Shown in pieces: positions 1 to 10,392 of a DNA stretch of 64,000 nucleotides (the first letter of the stretch is position 1; each line of letters begins with the position of its first letter). Under the pieces are notes generated by a model. It saw only the letters and a list, made by a program, of their open reading frames with translations. It was not told the DNA's origin and ran no database searches. The position numbers and the translations under genes are program-made. Source of the stretch: Anticarsia gemmatalis (lineage: Eukaryota > Arthropoda > Insecta > Lepidoptera > Erebidae); contig NC_134765.1 of the NCBI RefSeq assembly GCF_050436995.1, positions 8,149,501 to 8,213,500 on the forward strand, given 5' to 3'.

Positions 1-128
1 AGTAAAACCAGACCCGAAACAATTATTTGTGGCATAACTAATATTTCCGCGTAGGAATTGAGCACACGTACTCCCGACGCAATGGTAGCGGCGTGGCGAC
101 CTTAACCACTGCGCCACGGAAACAGTCA
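1..128 (-). mobile_element. tRNA-headed SINE, family S1 (cut by window edge)
   Basis: The minus strand carries a box A-like TGGCGCAGTGGTTAAGG and an S1 body ending in the conserved ACCAGACCCGAAACAATTA block (as read on +). The box B region is degraded. The same order is seen in the full copy at 6418-6645. Confidence 0.7.
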
Positions 129-436
129 AATTGTTACTAAGAAAGTTGATTTTTCCCGCACGGTAAACATAATTTTTAATCAGTAATCAATAATAATAAT
201 TTATTTAAATCACTTAATTTCAAATAATATAAATGACATTACGTCTAAAAAAAAATATTTTAAATGCTGATCTCTGCCCATCCCTATGTGAAGAAGACGT
301 GATTTTACGTTGTCTGTATGCTGGGCTCTCGGTCTGTTACGCTTTAACAACCAAACAGGGAGAACGATTTCAAAGAAATTTTGTATGGATAAGTTGGAAA
401 TCCGCGATTATCAATACTTGGTTCTCTAAAAATGTT

Positions 437-650
437 ACTTTTTTTTTTCTTCTTCTTAAAAACGACCACTCCCGCACTAAGAATTGCTCTTGTGTCGTGT
501 GGGGACTTTTACAAACATACAAACAACCAGACCCGAAACAATTATTTGTGGATCACACAAATAATTGTCCCGTGTGGGAATCGAACCCACGAACTCCCGA
601 CGCAATGGTTGCGGCGTGGTGACCTAAACTACTGTGCCGCAGAGGCAGTC
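437..650 (-). mobile_element. tRNA-headed SINE, family S1
   Basis: A near full-length reversed copy. The head, with box B GGTTCGATTCCC on the minus strand, is at 572-650. The body runs through the GACCCGAAACAATTATTTG block to a T-rich end at about 437-455, which corresponds to an A-rich 3' tail. Confidence 0.8.
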
Positions 651-1381
651 AAAAAGTCGTTTTAAAGGTCGAGATTAAGGATGAAGGGCGAACGATAACC
701 ATGAGGTTTAAGAAATCATAGTGTGATCGTGTTAGCGAAATATCAACCGATCTAAGTACAGTCAGCTCCATAAGTCGCTTTACACCTTCATATTTTCAAA
801 ACCGCTTTATCACCAAATGTTAATAAATACATGAACAAAACCAGGTAGAATTAGTTGGAATTAATCATTTCGATCACCGTCAGATGTTTTCTCGATGGAA
901 TAATATGCAATACTACAAATATAGGGTTTAGAAATATTGAATAATATATGTTCAGCGACTTTTGGAGCTAACTGTACATTTTGTATGCAGCTCAATAAGT
1001 CTTTAAGCGCAAACTTTTCCAATATCTCTTCGCCAATATAAAGTTAAATTCGATTTGTAGTGACAAAGAATTTTATCTGATTCGAAATTCACTGCTCCTA
1101 TCAAATATTTCTGCAATGTCAAAAGGTCATTCAACTGCGTTTGGTTTTAAACTTATACGTAGGCATTTTTAAAATTGTTTTAAACTTCATATTACTGTTA
1201 TTAAAAATCTTATTAAAATCATTTATTCTTTTAGGCATAATACAGGCACTTATGATTATGAAAAATGCAGTCAGTAAATACCGCTAGGTTAGAAGTTAGT
1301 GCCAATGAGAAAGTTTTAAATATTATCTACTAAAAATTACACTCAATTTTTGTTTGAGATTGCAATGCTACATCTAATACT
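651..1381. other. Intergenic, nothing recognised
   Basis: AT-rich unique-looking sequence. I see no ORF with family features, no tRNA boxes and no repeat shared with the rest of the window. Confidence 0.5.
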
Positions 1382-1566
1382 TATATAAAATTCTCGCGTC
1401 ACAGTTTTCGTTGCCATACTCCTCCGAAATGCCTTGGCCAATTTTTATGAAATTTTGTGAGCATATTGAGTAGGTCTGAGAATCGGCCAACATCTATTTT
1501 TCATGTCCATAAGTGACTATTTTTTTTATTTATATGTCAAAACAACGTTTGCTGGATCAGCTAGTT
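1382..1566 (+). mobile_element. Dispersed repeat family R-L (Helitron-like 3' end)
   Basis: It shares a GAATCGGCCAACATCTATTTTTC-type core with inverted copies at 8053-8243 and 14998-15174, and ends in GGATCAGCTAGT, the same CTAG-T terminus as the Helitrons in this window. The class is inferred from the terminus only. Confidence 0.5.
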
Positions 1567-1599
1567 CTTCTATAATATAATGTAAAGCGAATGTTTTCA

Positions 1600-1763
1600 A
1601 CTTATCATATATTAGGTACGTGTAAAAATCAAATGTATTGCCAAACGCAGAACACGAATACGGCTCAACCAATTAGTCTTGTTCTTATTGTAAAATTGCC
1701 TGTGAGACACTAAAAAGGCTTTGAAAGAGGAAATTCGTAAGCAGAGCTGCGCGGGTCAGCTAG
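1600..1763 (+). mobile_element. Helitron-like 3' fragment
   Basis: The end GCTGCGCGGGTCAGCTAGT matches the 3' terminus of the Helitrons at 5297-5583 and elsewhere. The left boundary is unclear. Confidence 0.45.
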
Positions 1764-1851
1764 TAACTATAAAAATGTTTATGCGCAATTCGACGAACTT
1801 TCAAGTTTTCGACAATAATAGCGAAATATAAACTGGATTTCTTTCCATCGT

Positions 1852-2070
1852 AAGTTAGTGGTCAACCTAGTGTCAAAGTTGTTTAAGCCTTTTAACGTCT
1901 TAACGACTGTTATCTTAATTGACAACAACCGGGACCGACATTAAACGTGCCATCCGAAGCACGGAAACGCTCAGTTCGAATACGGTCACCCATCTCTGAA
2001 AAGACCGTGCCAACGCATGCTTAACCCAGAGATCGTTTACCGACCGGTGAGCACAACTGCCTACGGTTCA
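1852..2070 (+). repeat. Dispersed repeat family S3
   Basis: It begins at a block reading GTCAACCTAGTGTCAAAGTTG and continues through a GACCGACATTAAACGTGCC block to GATCGTTTACCGACCGGTGAG. Better copies are at 50410-50668 and 51908-52147, and reversed copies at 12340-12570 and 12896-13146. It is SINE-sized (about 240 bp). Confidence 0.65.
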
Positions 2071-2784
2071 ATAAACTGGAATGATTTTACCCATATTTTC
2101 TGATTACTACGCAGCTCGCGCAATTTGCGTGTAAGTGGCATATTTAAACGATGCCTGTCATCCCACTGTCATTGTCATCGACGTACGACGTTTCTGTTCA
2201 AGCTGTGGACGTCAGCGAGCTAATTAAGGGCCCGGTATTTTTTTCGTTTCGGTAAATTGGTTTGCATAGACGTTTAACATTGTCTGTCTGAATTTAGCAA
2301 CGAGAAGCGCAGAAGCCGAAAATTAATGTTTTAAAACTCTTGCTTGCATGTTTAATACATCATAAAAATAATTTGGTACGTTGGAGCCAATATGGGTCAC
2401 GGAATGGAAAATCTCTGTTTTATTTCCAAGTGTTGAATTCATAAAAGAACCAATTCCCGAAACGGCCAATTGATGATTACCAAAAGTTCCATACATAAAA
2501 TTAACAGTTACCGAAATGTCAAATTTTCAACGCATAGCCGTGAGCAAAAGCTAGTTTTAATATAAACAAAAGATATTAAAGAGATACCTTTTCCTTTTAA
2601 ATTATGTTCAAAGACTTACAAAGCTCGAGATGGAATACTCATAGAAAAGTTGTTAACAATATTATTAAGTTCTCATAAAACAATTTGCGGACCGCCCACT
2701 GATTTGGTTTGTCGGAAATTATTTTGACGTAAAAAAATATTTGGTTCTCTGTTGCCATTTCCTTCGTACATTATATAACGAGCT
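2071..2784. other. Intergenic with one degenerate repeat tail
   Basis: The only recognisable piece is near 2525-2560, a CCGTGAGCAAAAGCTAGT end like that of the repeat at 8638-8764. The rest shows nothing I can assign. Confidence 0.4.
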
Positions 2785-2928
2785 GTAGCCCAATTCTCTA
2801 CTACTATCGAGAGTCGACATCATCTATGACAATCGGATCAGCGCCTCTAGCGGGCTTCGTAGAAACAATTTTGGCAGTAGGTACATTCTAAATGTCAAAC
2901 TCTCGATACTCGATGGTTCCAATTGTAG
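2785..2928 (-). mobile_element. MITE family M1
   Basis: A short inverted-repeat element. The reverse-oriented core has TCAGCGCCTCTAGCGGGC and AAATGTCAAACTCTCGATACT, with TIR-like ends around CAATTCTCTAC. It is abutted on its right by M2. About 20 relatives occur in this window. Confidence 0.7.
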
Positions 2929-3055
2929 TTGACAACTAGTGTACGTCAAATTGATGGCTTTGACGTAACCTGTTGATCACTATAATCTAAGGCAGAAGAC
3001 AATGGACAGCATAGTAGCTATGAAATAGTCAATTACATATCTGGGGGGACTGTTA
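2929..3055 (+). mobile_element. MITE family M2 (left-truncated)
   Basis: It shares TTGACAACTAGTGTACGTCAAAT and a right part with ACAGCATAGT with the fuller copies at 13281-13453 and 13929-14099. It joins directly onto M1. Confidence 0.6.
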
Positions 3056-3203
3056 AAAATATATAAACAACGGACACAAAGCTCAACCAGACCCGAAACA
3101 ATTATTTGTGGTTTGCACAAATAATTGTTCCGTGCGGGAATCGAACCCCCGACCTATGCAATGGTAGCAGCGTGGCGACCTAAACCACTGGGCCATGGAG
3201 GTC
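3056..3203 (-). mobile_element. tRNA-headed SINE, family S1 (partial)
   Basis: The reversed head has box B GGTTCGATTCCC and box A GGCCCAGTGGTTTAGG on the minus strand. The GACCCGAAACAATTATTTG body block is present. It is truncated in the tail. Confidence 0.75.
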
Positions 3204-3923
3204 ATGTTTTTTTCGTAAAACTGTTTGTATTTTCGTCAAAACAAGAACCAACTCATATCTTGTTCATATCATTTCGAGCCCGCAGTCTGAAGACACATTT
3301 TCCTTTTAATAAAATGCCTGCCTCTTTATCGACGAACACAAAAATCATGTTCCATGCATTTTTAATATACTCGTTTACTAGGAAATAAGGTTGTTAAATG
3401 GAACTCTGTCTTATTATACTAAGGTGTAAAGGCTGGCATAAACCTAATAGGTTCCGTAGGTTTCAATTAAGAATTATGTTATTGTTATTCATAATAATTT
3501 GAGTTTAAGTTGAGTTTTTTGGACACAACTTGACACAAGTCTTGTCGAAATTATATAAAGTAGCAATAATTTTCATTATTTTAGCGACAAAGCAATTCTT
3601 CACACACCCAAAATAACTTAAGAATAGTTTTTAAAATAATGCGGTCTTAATGCAATGCGCACTAATTTAGTTATTATTATGATGCAAATGGAAATATGGG
3701 ACATCGAGTAATTAATTACATTCCAGTTCAATTGTTGGTACTTCAGAGAAATCAGGAAATATGAAATTAGAGTACATTAATTCCTTTCACAATGGCAGAA
3801 CCCAGTCAAAGGGTTAATTTGCGAACAATTTAAACACTTTTTCTTTTACGTGAGAAATAAAAAATGAGCTTGAACACAACACCGCCTATTTGCTAATTGG
3901 ATACTTGGAGCAATCAACTCTAC
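3204..3923. other. Upstream region of OR-A
   Basis: No repeats or ORFs I can support. It ends at the candidate TATA box and is the likely regulatory region of OR-A. Confidence 0.4.
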
Positions 3924-3930
3924 TATAAAA
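3924..3930 (+). promoter_or_regulatory. Candidate TATA box of OR-A
   Basis: TATAAAA lies 55 nt upstream of the OR-A start codon, which would imply a 5' UTR of only about 25-30 nt. It is motif evidence only, in AT-rich DNA. Confidence 0.4.
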
Positions 3931-3984
3931 GATTGGTTGAAATTTTCCCTTTAATCTTTTTAATTCTACTCTAAAGCAGCAAAA

Positions 3985-6900
3985 ATGATCGTGAAAAAAG
4001 TCATTGCGTTTGCCAAAGGGTTGGAAGATTCAAAAAATCCTTTGTTAGGTCCGACTTTGAAAGGATTGTATTTGTTCGGCCTCTGGCAAACTGGGAGCAA
4101 ACTTCGCACCATCGTGTACAATTCGATACATTTCTCGACGCTACTTTTTGTTGTAACCCAAATAATCGACCTCTACGTTGTTAGAGACGATATTAACAAA
4201 GTTCTGAACAACATGTCTTTGACCGTGCTCAGTGTAATTTGCTTCGCTAAATGTTATTCTTACGTGATGTGGCAGGCGGACTGGAGGAAACTTGCTCAAG
4301 AAATTTCTGCAGAAGAAATATTTCAGATAAAGAAACAAGATCCTTCGATACAAAAACGAATTGATGATTACACAAAATATACTCGAATTATAACTTACAT
4401 GTTTTGGGTGATGGTTTTCGGAACGAATCTTCTTTTGATAGTTACACCATTTTTGAGGTATGCTTCTTCGCAAAATTACAGGGACGAAATAAGTTCTGGT
4501 AAAGAGCCGCCTCCCCAAATTTTGTGTTCATGGTTTCCATTTGATAATAATAAGATGCCTGGATACTTGGTTAGTATTATGGTTCACTTATTTATGGGTA
4601 GTCAAGGATCTGGAGTATTGGCAGTGTACGACATGAATGCAGTTGCAATCATGTCTTATCTTAAAGGGCATATGATAATTTTGAGGGAGCAATGCTGCTG
4701 TATATTTGACGAAGCAACTTCCATGAGAGACGTTTTAGACAGGATCAGAGAGTGTCATAGACATCACACAGTCTTGTTAAAGTAAGTACAAAGTTTTTAT
4801 AGCCTCGCTTGAATGTTTTGAGCGTTGATTAGATATCGTTGCAAAATTGAAGTAATTTTATTAAAATTTGAATCACGATGTGTGTTGTGTTGTAACTTCA
4901 TTTTTGTGGCCTATGCTGCTAAAACTTTGAAACTGTTTTGTGTGTGTTTAGTATTTCAATCCAATTTCATTCTAATATGTATGTATGTCTGATGGTCATT
5001 CATTTATTTGAAAAAGTTGCAACCATTAGGTAAAGATGCAGAAAAACAAAGGTATTTGTGCTGGAATAAGCTAGTTTTACAAATACGTAATTTTTTGTGA
5101 GACTCAAAGCGTGTTCTCAATATTTGTCACTATGTCGTTGATTTATTAACTTCAAGAAGAAATGAATAAATAGCTCATCCACTATGATTTCTTCAACAAG
5201 TTTCATGCTTAATTTATCAAAAGCGGTTTAGCACTTTAGCTTTAATAATGTAAACAGACGGTCATACTGATGGGCTCTTATATTTATAGTATTATTTATA
5301 CTAATTTATACTAATATTATAAAGCTTATTTATACTAATATTATAAAGCTTAAGAGTTTGTTTGTTTGATTATTTGAACGCGCTAATCTCAGGAACTACT
5401 AGTCCGATTTCAAAAAATCTTTCTGTGTTAGATAGTCCATTTATCGAGGAAGGCTATAGGCTATATATCATTACGCTACGACGAATAGGAGCAGAGTAGC
5501 AATAAAAAAATGTTACAAAAACGGGGAAAATTTTGGCCCATTCTCTCTTATGCGACGCAAGCGAATTTGCGCGGGTCAGCTAGTTATGGATAAACATATA
5601 GCAGCTATTTTTCACAGGCATTACAAATTATTCAACTCGCTTCTATCTCCGACTATGTTTCTGTATGTTCTAATGTGTTCCATCACCATATGTGGCAGCG
5701 TGGTTCAATTCAGTTCGGTAAGTCGCTGTACTATTTTTCTCATTCAAAATTATTCTACTGAACCCTTTTACGGCTTCACTCTTATAAACTATAGAAAAAC
5801 GACGTAATTTTTCCATCTGTCATTCGGTGCAATATACCTTTTTAATAGTGTCTGTAGTTTTTTTTTCAAATAGATTTAGTGGTTCCGGAGATTCCCTTCA
5901 CGAACAAAACTTACAAAATTCTTACTTTATGTTTACTATAGAACGATTGAAAGCTAAATGTAGTCGTTATTGGTAATGTTTATTTTTTTCAGAAACAAGC
6001 CACAACTTCGCAAAAATTGTGGATTATTCAATACACTTTAGGATTGGTTTCGCAGCTTTTTTTGTACTGTTGGCATAGCAACGAGGTCACCGTTCAGGTG
6101 AAGTATTATATGCATACGTACATAATATCACAACTGTTACACCCAACGGGGTAAGTAGGGGGTAGGCAGAGTTGTAATGCACCCACATTTCGTCATTAAC
6201 TATGTTAGAACTATGTAAAAGGGGGCTAGCGTTACTTAACTCCGGGTTACTTTTGAGAAATATTCTACAAAAAATTAGAAGAGACCAATAGCTCTTTGCC
6301 CGAGACCTCCACGCGGCGGTCGCTTAAACAACCAAAGTTACAGAAAGGCAGTTTTCAGAAATATCAAGAGTGTACAAACAGGCTTCCATTACGCCAGAAA
6401 TTCATATTTTGAGCCAATGACTGCCTCCGTGGCGCAATGGTTTAGGTCACTACGCCGCTACCATTGCGTTTAAAGGTCGTGGGTTCGATTCCCACACGGG
6501 ACAATTATTTGTGCTATCCGCAAATACTTGTTTCGGTCTGGTTGTACTTTGTGTCTGTCATTTATATGTTTGTAAAAGTCTCCGCGACACAAGAGCAATA
6601 CCGAGCAATTCTTAGTGCGAAAGATGGCGTTAAAAAAAAAGTCAAAACCCTTGATCAAAGTTTTCTTCTAATGTTTCAGAGTTGCGAGGTAGACAGGGGT
6701 ATATACAATAGTGCTTGGTGGCAAGGAGACGTGCGTGTGCGCAGACAACTACTGCTTCTAGCTGGAAAGTTAGATCACTTGTTCGTATTAGCCGCCGGAC
6801 CTTACACTACACTTTCTGTACCAACTTTTATTGACGTACGTATAAACCTATACATCCACAATAATATTAAGAATACTATAGTCTTTTTCTGCTATTGCTT

Positions 6901-7734
6901 AAGTACAGACCAGTTTTGAACAATATAATGAAAATAGTTCGCAACCTGAAATCTCGGCAACATTTTTACTAGGTGAACGGGAGCAGTGATAGCCGAGTGT
7001 TCTAAGTTTCCATTTCCGGACGGTTCGAACCCAAGGCAACACAACAATGACTTTTCTAAGTTATTTGTGTATTTGAAATAATTAGCTCCCGTTCGAACCG
7101 AGAGAAAACATCGTGGTGCAACCTTGCAAGCTTGTGTTCTTAAGAACTGTTCTTGACGTTATGCTTAGTCCCCAACCCGCACTTGGTCAGAGTAGTGAAC
7201 TCAAGCAGGGCCTAACCCCTCCCTAATTACGAGAGTAGACCTCTGCCCAGCAGGGGGGCATTAATGGGTTAAAATTATTTTATTCTTTAATTTATTACGA
7301 GCCAACACGAATCGTATATTGAAATAATTTTGATTAATATTACGTCATTGTAAAACTTTGTTTAATTTGAGGGTACCTCGAAATATATACCAAAGATACA
7401 CAGGCGTAAACTTTGCTTAACTCGTAGGCGAAACAAAATTTACGAGATATAATGAATTAAGAAACTCCTACAAATATAACTTCTCAAGTGTTTGCGGAGT
7501 TAATAAATAAAATTTTAATTTAGAAGGTACATTTCCGTAGACCGGTTTAAGTGAGTGGAAATGAATATAAGAATTTAGCGATAATTATTTCTGCTACACA
7601 ATAATCTTCGAAAGGTCGTTACTCGACTATCACTGCTCTGAAGATTAATTACACTTATATATTTTTATTATTTTCAGATAATGAAAGGATCGTACAGTTT
7701 CTACACTCTATTTTCTCAAATTCAAGAGGAATAA
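3985..7734 (+). CDS. Odorant receptor OR-A, five exons, complete (404 aa)
   Basis: Coding exons: 3985-4781, 5618-5717, 5993-6097, 6680-6835, 7678-7734 (stop TAA). All introns are GT-AG with phases 2,0,0,0, and the joined 1215 nt reads open throughout. The product is an insect 7TM odorant receptor. In this family the N-terminus is cytoplasmic, and the protein forms an odorant-gated cation channel with Orco in olfactory neuron dendrites. Visible signs are an LGPT motif at residues 21-24 and hydrophobic segments near 45-66, 78-96, 136-157 and 193-225. Exon 2 encodes an FNSLLSP-type helix, exon 3 a QLFLYCWHSNE segment, exon 4 YNSAWW and AAGP motifs, and exon 5 the TM7 end KGSYSFYTL. The length of about 400 aa is normal. 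The start is the first Met of the long exon and has A at -3. It is the most divergent of the three tandem ORs, for example RIRECHRHH where the others have RIKECHYHH. The family call is certain; the odorant ligand and orthologue are unknown. Confidence 0.94.
5297..5583 (+). mobile_element. Non-autonomous Helitron in OR-A intron 1
   Basis: The 5' end carries ACTAATATTATAAAGC, duplicated locally (5310-5350). The 3' end has a small hairpin followed by GGTCAGCTAG and then host T, the usual Helitron signature (TC...CTAG inserted between A and T). Its 3' end is 34 bp before the exon 2 acceptor. Confidence 0.75.
6140..6410 (+). repeat. Degenerate dispersed repeat in OR-A intron 3
   Basis: The GTAGGCAGAG...AATGCACCCACATTTCGTCATTAAC segment resembles 29390-29445, and a reversed copy at 29960-30020. 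The class is unknown. Confidence 0.35.
6418..6645 (+). mobile_element. tRNA-headed SINE, family S1, full-length, in OR-A intron 3
   Basis: Box A TGGCGCAATGGTTTAGG at 6430-6446 and box B GGTTCGATTCCC at 6482-6493 form a tRNA-like pol III promoter. A body with GTTTCGGTCTGGTTGTACTT follows, then an A-rich tail at 6631-6640. It ends about 35 bp before exon 4. It is not a functional tRNA because no cloverleaf closes. Confidence 0.85.
6978..7277 (+). mobile_element. tRNA-headed SINE, family S2, in OR-A intron 4
   Basis: It starts AGTGATAGCCGAGTG (box A-like) and has a CGGTTCGAACCC box B. The long body contains CAACCCGCACTTGGTCAG and ends near CAGCAGGGGGGCATTAATGGG. The fuller consensus is visible at 20097-20402. 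Confidence 0.8.
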
Positions 7735-7795
7735 TAAGAATATAAATATGCTGCTATGTAGTCCTAAAGTTCAATTTAGAAGATATACTTAGCCA

Positions 7796-7933
7796 GTAGC
7801 GCGATTCTCTGCAGACAGTTATATCGAGTATCGAGAGTTTGACATTTGAAATGTACTACAAAATAGTTCCTACATCGCTCGCCAGAGGCGCTGATCAGAT
7901 TTTTATACCAAAGTCGATATCTATCGCGCTACT
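7796..7933 (+). mobile_element. MITE family M1
   Basis: The left TIR is GTAGCGCGATTCTCTGCAG and the right end TATCGCGCTACTG. The core has AGAGGCGCTGATCAGATTTT. It lies just downstream of OR-A. Confidence 0.75.
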
Positions 7934-8052
7934 GTTTAAAAGTTTTTGGTTTAGTTTTTCTGTTTAAAATTATATATTAAACTTTGCTTTAAAAATTTAA
8001 TTATATGTTTAACAGTGTTTGCGCGTTTAGCTAGTTTAAAATTGTATATTTA

Positions 8053-8243
8053 ACTAGCTGACCAGGCAAACGCTGTTATGCCATAAAAAATAGTGCTACT
8101 TAGGGTTATGAAAAATAAATGTTGGCCGATTCTAAGATCTACTCAATATTATGCTTACAACATTTTATGACAATCGGTCAAGCAGTTTCGTAGGAATACG
8201 GTAACTGACTTAGTGACATGGAAATTTTATATATAAGATAATG
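8053..8243 (-). mobile_element. Dispersed repeat family R-L
   Basis: It opens with AACTAGCTGACCAGGC (reverse of a GTCAGCTAG-T end) and shares the ATGTTGGCCGATTCTAAGA core with 1382-1566 and 14998-15174. Confidence 0.5.
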
Positions 8244-8637
8244 TTTCTTATGTAATTACGGAATCATTTCGCACCTCGCGGAAACATGCATTTTACCTTC
8301 GAATGCCAACCGATTCTAAGGGACATTACTATGCATACATTATTATGCATGTTCGTGTAATCCCATCTGTTATAATGTACCTCTATAAACGTATTTGATT
8401 GCGTATTCTTACATTGTGGATCAGGTCATGCGATTTATATTGTATCAACTAAGCTTGTTAAAAAATACTGATGATAATAAATGGTTATTCTTTAAGTCGC
8501 TGCTTTTATTTAATTATTGTTTTTATCCATATAAATTGTACCTATATTTTAAACTCGCACTTGCAAAAGCAATAATGATGAAACGGTATTTTTTTATTGG
8601 TTATGAAGATTAACTCCAAAATAATTAATCTTTTCCT

Positions 8638-8764
8638 TCCAATATTATAAATTTGACATTAACTCTGTCTGCCTCTTCTTTATGCCTAAGCCAGGAAACC
8701 GAATTGTATGAAAATTCTGTCCTAAGCCACAAACCACGCGGACGAAGTCGCGAGCAAAAGCTAG
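8638..8764 (+). repeat. Dispersed repeat ending GAGCAAAAGCTAGT
   Basis: The AAATTCTGTCCTAAGCCAC...GCGGACGAAGTCGCG end is shared in part with 35290-35362. The terminus resembles other CTAG-ending elements here. The class is unresolved. Confidence 0.45.
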
Positions 8765-8924
8765 TATATTATAAAAGCAGAATAGATATCAATAATAACT
8801 ATAAATTAAAAATTTATAAAAACCCCGTTGATTTTTTCAAACTTTTTATAGATTGGCTAGTTAGGTTAAGCCGTTCTAATATTCCCACTACTAACTTCCT
8901 CATCATACGAAGCTATTTGAGACC

Positions 8925-9149
8925 CTGTCCGAGTAAATTTCCTCTCCTCCCTTCACTTTCACCCCCTTCAACTTGCTCAACCGATTTTCATCAAACATGT
9001 CTAAGAACACTCGCACATAAGTAACCTTTAATACAAAAAAAGTTGAAATCACTCCATCCGTTCGGGAGTTATGATGCCACAGACAGACAGTCACACACAC
9101 ACAGACACGTCAAACTTATAACACTCTTCTTTTTGCGTCGGGGGTTAAA
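8925..9149 (+). repeat. Dispersed repeat ending TTGCGTCGGGGGTTAAAA
   Basis: It contains an ACAGACAGACAGTCACACACACAC microsatellite and a characteristic GTCAAACTTATAACACTC end. I recall similar 3' ends as abundant in moth genomes, but cannot check. Confidence 0.4.
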
Positions 9150-10298
9150 AATACAAATGCTATCGTCAAGGACATTTGAAAGTCGTAGTAAAAAATGAAA
9201 CAATTGCAAACTATCACCCCATAATTTTCATGCCAGTATTTTCGCAATAACTGTCTTATTTTGAAAACAAAATGTTCTCTTGTCACAACACAAAACACCA
9301 GTTAATACACAATGAATTTTATATTGCATTTAAGTACCAATTTATTTGAAAAATTGGGACAGCTGTCCGCCCATCGCTTACTTAAAACCCTTATATAATA
9401 GCCAATTTGTACCGCTGTTTGTCTGTTCTAAAAGTATAATAAACTTGAGTAAACAATGCTCCAAAGATTCCTTGAAATGAGGACTTTGTTTAGATGTTTC
9501 GTTTGAACATTGATAAAAAGAAAACTGAAAGGACAGTCAGCGCATGGCTACACTATTTGTCTATATAAATATGTATTTAGAAGTATATAAGTATGTTTAT
9601 CAGTTATTTGGTTACCATAGTACAAGCTCTGCTTAGTTTGGAGTCAAATGACCGTGTGTGAATTGTCCAATGATATTTGTTTATTTATTTATTTTTCACT
9701 TTTTAGTGCAAAATTCATTAGGTATTTAGGGCTAGGCCACAACATTGCGTTGAGTCTAGGCATCGCTTATATTTACAGTACCTGTTTATGTATGTTGTAT
9801 TGCTGTGTGACATTCGTTCTTGCTATGCGACGGTGTTGTAGTGGCTTCTCAATACTCCGGAGTTCGGGAAACATTGGAGTAAATAGTGGGAATCATTGTG
9901 AACATGGACAAAAATAAATATTTTTGTCTATTATATACGAATTTATTATATGAATTTCGTTTCCATAAAAAATGGTTTTCAAAAAGTCAGCATTCGAAAA
10001 GAGGTGCCCGACACGGCTTCGATTTTACTAATAATACTCAAAATAAAAACCTTACCAACTAGATGTTGATCAACAATTTCTGTTTGAAGGGGTGAAGTAA
10101 TTGAGAGGCTTTTCATTGGTTAATTTAATTAAGAACCAAGGCTATGAACCCGGTGTTTTGATTAAGTACATAAAACCTTCTCCAACTTAATTCAGCCTCG
10201 CCCCATCAACCTCGGCTAATATAACTAAAATAACAAGAAGTTCTCCGAATTAATTAAAATGCAGGTCACGCCGCCGAACAAACTTAGTCTAAGCTAAA
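9150..10298. other. Intergenic between OR-A and OR-B
   Basis: No supported gene or repeat. An 89-codon ORF at 9648-9917 has no family motif. The last about 100 bp holds the presumed OR-B promoter. Confidence 0.4.
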
Positions 10299-10308
10299 AT
10301 ATATAATT
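10299..10308 (+). promoter_or_regulatory. Weak TATA-like site upstream of OR-B
   Basis: An AATATATAAT stretch lies about 85-90 nt before the OR-B ATG. It is less convincing than the OR-A site because such AT runs are common here. Confidence 0.22.
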
Positions 10309-10392
10309 TAACATTGTTTGCTAATATGTCACAGATAGAAAATACAACCATTTTTGTTTTGCAAACGAACGGAATAGGTCTGGTTGTAAAAT

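Noticed and set aside
6430..6500. True tRNA genes at the tRNA-like heads (also 33425-33495, 20097-20160)
   Set aside because: Each head is followed by a family-specific body found elsewhere, and the cloverleaf stems do not close well. They are SINE promoters.
9648..9917. 89-codon Cys- and hydrophobic-rich ORF upstream of OR-B
   Set aside because: No conserved motif, no homologous segment near the other ORs, and it overlaps low-complexity ATTT sequence.
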